Below, in pieces: positions 12,447-14,568 of a DNA stretch of 14,568 bases; positions within the stretch are counted from its first letter, which is position 1, and each line of letters starts with the position of its first letter. Source of the DNA: Lactobacillus iners DSM 13335 (GTDB lineage Bacteria; Bacillota; Bacilli; Lactobacillales; Lactobacillaceae); the NCBI RefSeq assembly GCF_000160875.1, contig NZ_GG700810.1, forward strand, positions 1-14,568, in the 5' to 3' direction. A program made the translations under genes and the position numbers. The notes beneath the pieces were generated by a model, which worked only from the letters and a program-made list of their open reading frames with translations, was not told where the DNA came from and made no database searches.

Positions 12447-14516
12447 ATGGCTCGATTAAAAGCTTTGTTTAATTGGTTAACCAAAACAAAAATCGGTTAT
12501 TTTATTATTTTATTAACCTTTTTTTGGTTAAAAAATTATGTAGTTTATTTGACTAAATTCAACCTAGGTGTTGTTGGATCTACACAGAATTTTTTGTTGT
12601 TATTTAATCCCATACCTGCAGGTATTATTTTGCTGGGAATATGCTTATTTTTCAAAGGTAGAAAAGCGTATTGGTTAGCCTTGTTGGTTGACACTATATT
12701 ATCAATGTGGCTATTTGCAAATATTTTATATTATCGTGAATTTTCTGACTTTTTATCTGCTTCTATCATAAAAACGTCAGGTTCAAGCTCCGATAATTTA
12801 GGCAAAAGTATTGCAGGCATCTTGCATTTTAGTGATTTTTTCGTTTTTTTGGATGTAGCAATAATTGCTATCTTACTTATATTCAAAATAATAAAAATTG
12901 ATGTTCGCAATCTAAAATTTAAGATTTCTGCTCTTGTCGAACTTTTAGCAATTGCATTAGCAGGTTTAAATCTTACTATGGCACAAAAAGATAGATCAGG
13001 TCTTTTGACGCGTACTTTTGATAATAATTATATTGTTAAATATTTGGGACTTAATGCTTTTACTGTATATGATGGTATTAAGACGGTTCATACTAGCACA
13101 GTTATGGCTAAGGCTAATCATAATGATCTGAAATCTGTGCAAAAATATGTACAGAGGCATTATATTGAGCCAAATAATGAATATTTTGGTGTAGCTAAGG
13201 GAAAAAATGTACTGGTTATCCATTTGGAAAGCTTCCAGCAATTTTTGATTGACTATAAAGTTGATGGTAAGGAAGTTACTCCTAATTTGAATAAATTGTA
13301 TCATTCTAAAAATACTTTGAGTTTTAAAAATTTCTTTAATCAGGTTGGACAAGGTAAAACATCTGATGCGGAAATGATGTTAGAAAATTCAATTTATGGG
13401 TTACAAGCTGGTTCTGCAATGTCAAGTTATGGTACGACTAATACTTTTGAAAGTGCTCCTGCAATTTTAAGACAAAAGGATAACTATACATCAGCAGTAA
13501 TGCATGGAGGAGCAGGTTCTTTTTGGAATCGTGACAATGCTTACAAATCATTTGGCTACGACTATTTTTTCCCATTATCTTTTTATAAAAATAAGAAACA
13601 TTATTATGTTGGGTATGGATTAAAAGATAAAATCTTTTTGTCACAATCCGTTAAATATATTGAACATTTGACGCAACCATTTTATTTGAAATTGATAACT
13701 GTAACTAATCATTATCCTTATGAAATTGACAAAAAAAATCAATCAATTGATAAAACAGATACAGGTGATAAAACTGTTGATGGTTATGTGCAAACTGCAC
13801 ATTATTTAGATCAAGCTATCGGTGAATTGCTTGCTTATTTAAAGAAAACAAAATTAGATAAAAATACTTTACTGATGCTATATGGAGATCATTATGGTAT
13901 TTCAGGTAATCATCATCGAGCTTCAGCACAATTACTTGGCAAGAGTAGTTTTAATAATTTTGATAATCTACAATTCCAACGCGTACCGTTGATGTTTCAT
14001 ATGAATGGCCTCAAAGGTGGCATTAAGCACACTTATGGTGGAGAAATAGATGTTCGTCCAACATTATTTAATCTGTTAGGAATTAAGGACAATGATTTAA
14101 TTCAATTTGGTCATAGTTTGTTATCGCCTGATAATCCACAAATAGTAGCACAGCGTAATGGAGATTTTGTTACACCAGAGTATTCCAAAGTAGAAGGAAG
14201 TTATTACTATACTAAATCGGGTAAAAGAATCAAGCATTTGACTGTTGAACAAAAAAGAAAAATTAGTTTGATTAATAATATTGTGACTAGTGAATTATCC
14301 TTATCAGATCGAATAATAACTGGAAATCTGTTACGTTTTTATAAACCTGACTGGTTTACAACAGTCAAGCGTAAAAAATATTCATATAAGAAATCTGACA
14401 CCATGAAAGAATTAAAAAAGCGAGAAAAAAAGAGAAAAAATTCTTTGTGGTATTTAAATAACAAAAAAACAACCCAGAGCATGTTTAAAACAGATGCTCC
14501 AGAACTTGATAAGTGA
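12447..14516 (+). CDS. ltaS: Lipoteichoic acid synthase (LtaS)-type polyglycerolphosphate synthase
   Basis: LtaS takes glycerolphosphate from phosphatidylglycerol and polymerises it onto the glycolipid anchor outside the cell. Five membrane segments (about 16-37, 48-69, 73-96, 128-149, 159-178) precede an extracellular sulfatase-fold domain. Catalytic positions are visible: metal ligand Glu261 in HLESFQ, nucleophile Thr305 in GQGKTSDAE, and Asp481-His482 in YGDHYG. A signal-peptidase-like site follows TM5 (LTMA, to residue 179). The ATG at 12447 follows AGGAGG; an in-frame TTG one codon earlier is less likely. At 689 residues it is longer than S. aureus LtaS (646), mainly through a Lys/Arg-rich C-terminal tail (about 640-689). 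Paralogues with primase-only activity cannot be excluded. Confidence 0.9.
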   Translation: MARLKALFNWLTKTKIGYFIILLTFFWLKNYVVYLTKFNLGVVGSTQNFLLLFNPIPAGIILLGICLFFKGRKAYWLALLVDTILSMWLFANILYYREFSDFLSASIIKTSGSSSDNLGKSIAGILHFSDFFVFLDVAIIAILLIFKIIKIDVRNLKFKISALVELLAIALAGLNLTMAQKDRSGLLTRTFDNNYIVKYLGLNAFTVYDGIKTVHTSTVMAKANHNDLKSVQKYVQRHYIEPNNEYFGVAKGKNVLVIHLESFQQFLIDYKVDGKEVTPNLNKLYHSKNTLSFKNFFNQVGQGKTSDAEMMLENSIYGLQAGSAMSSYGTTNTFESAPAILRQKDNYTSAVMHGGAGSFWNRDNAYKSFGYDYFFPLSFYKNKKHYYVGYGLKDKIFLSQSVKYIEHLTQPFYLKLITVTNHYPYEIDKKNQSIDKTDTGDKTVDGYVQTAHYLDQAIGELLAYLKKTKLDKNTLLMLYGDHYGISGNHHRASAQLLGKSSFNNFDNLQFQRVPLMFHMNGLKGGIKHTYGGEIDVRPTLFNLLGIKDNDLIQFGHSLLSPDNPQIVAQRNGDFVTPEYSKVEGSYYYTKSGKRIKHLTVEQKRKISLINNIVTSELSLSDRIITGNLLRFYKPDWFTTVKRKKYSYKKSDTMKELKKREKKRKNSLWYLNNKKTTQSMFKTDAPELDK

Positions 14517-14520
14517 GTTT

Positions 14521-14564
14521 ATCCTAATGCTAGTTATATCTATAGCTAACATTAGGATTTTTTT
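14521..14564 (+). terminator. Terminator after ltaS
   Basis: ATCCTAATG (14521-14529) pairs with CATTAGGAT (14550-14558), extended by an inner TAGTTAT/ATAGCTA helix across a C-A mismatch, then a run of T. It ends the LTA operon. Confidence 0.85.
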
Positions 14565-14568
14565 GATA

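Noticed and set aside
12996..13352. Minus-strand ORF opposite ltaS
   Set aside because: It is a shadow of the catalytic domain coding frame, with low-complexity Ile/Asn-rich translation.

Overview
The window comes from a low-GC Gram-positive bacterium, most likely one of the Lactobacillaceae (a Ligilactobacillus/Lactobacillus-type genome). This rests on the AT-rich base composition, GGAGG-type ribosome binding sites, Siphoviridae-type packaging genes, a dense tRNA operon and a lipoteichoic acid (LTA) glycolipid/LtaS operon. I could not search databases, so the genus is an inference.

Positions 1-8050 are a remnant or reduced prophage. Two near-identical ~300-bp modules (45-352 and 7397-7694) bracket it. 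Each holds a 47-aa zinc-ribbon gene, helically phased AATCGTG repeats, a small hairpin and a terminator. After the first module come a terS fragment (377-487), a self-contained hicAB toxin-antitoxin cassette (614-1352), then intact terS, terL and portal genes, and an SPP1 gp7-type minor head gene fused to an ADP-ribosyltransferase domain. An in-frame TAA splits that last gene. Two tandem paralogous small genes, a YjcQ-like gene, a stand-alone HExxH metallopeptidase gene and a minus-strand 53-aa gene follow. No integrase, major capsid, tail or lysis gene is visible, so the unit cannot make particles alone. The second module is followed only by a short chimeric ORF (7783-8058) whose 3' half is the promoter region of the tRNA operon, which marks the phage/host junction.

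Positions 8055-9120 are an 11-gene tRNA operon: Glu, Ser, fMet, Asp, Phe, Tyr, Trp, His, Gln, Cys, Leu. It has a strong promoter and a strong terminator, and none of the genes encodes the 3' CCA.

Positions 9128-14564 are a compact operon for the LTA membrane anchor and backbone. It encodes a LafA-like diacylglycerol glucosyltransferase, a LafB-like second glycosyltransferase, an LPG_synthase_TM-type multispanning protein (candidate lipid translocase) and an LtaS-type polyglycerolphosphate synthase. The first three genes are almost or actually overlapping, and the operon ends in a terminator. The gene set suggests a path from glycolipid synthesis on the inner leaflet, through movement across the membrane, to polymerisation outside.
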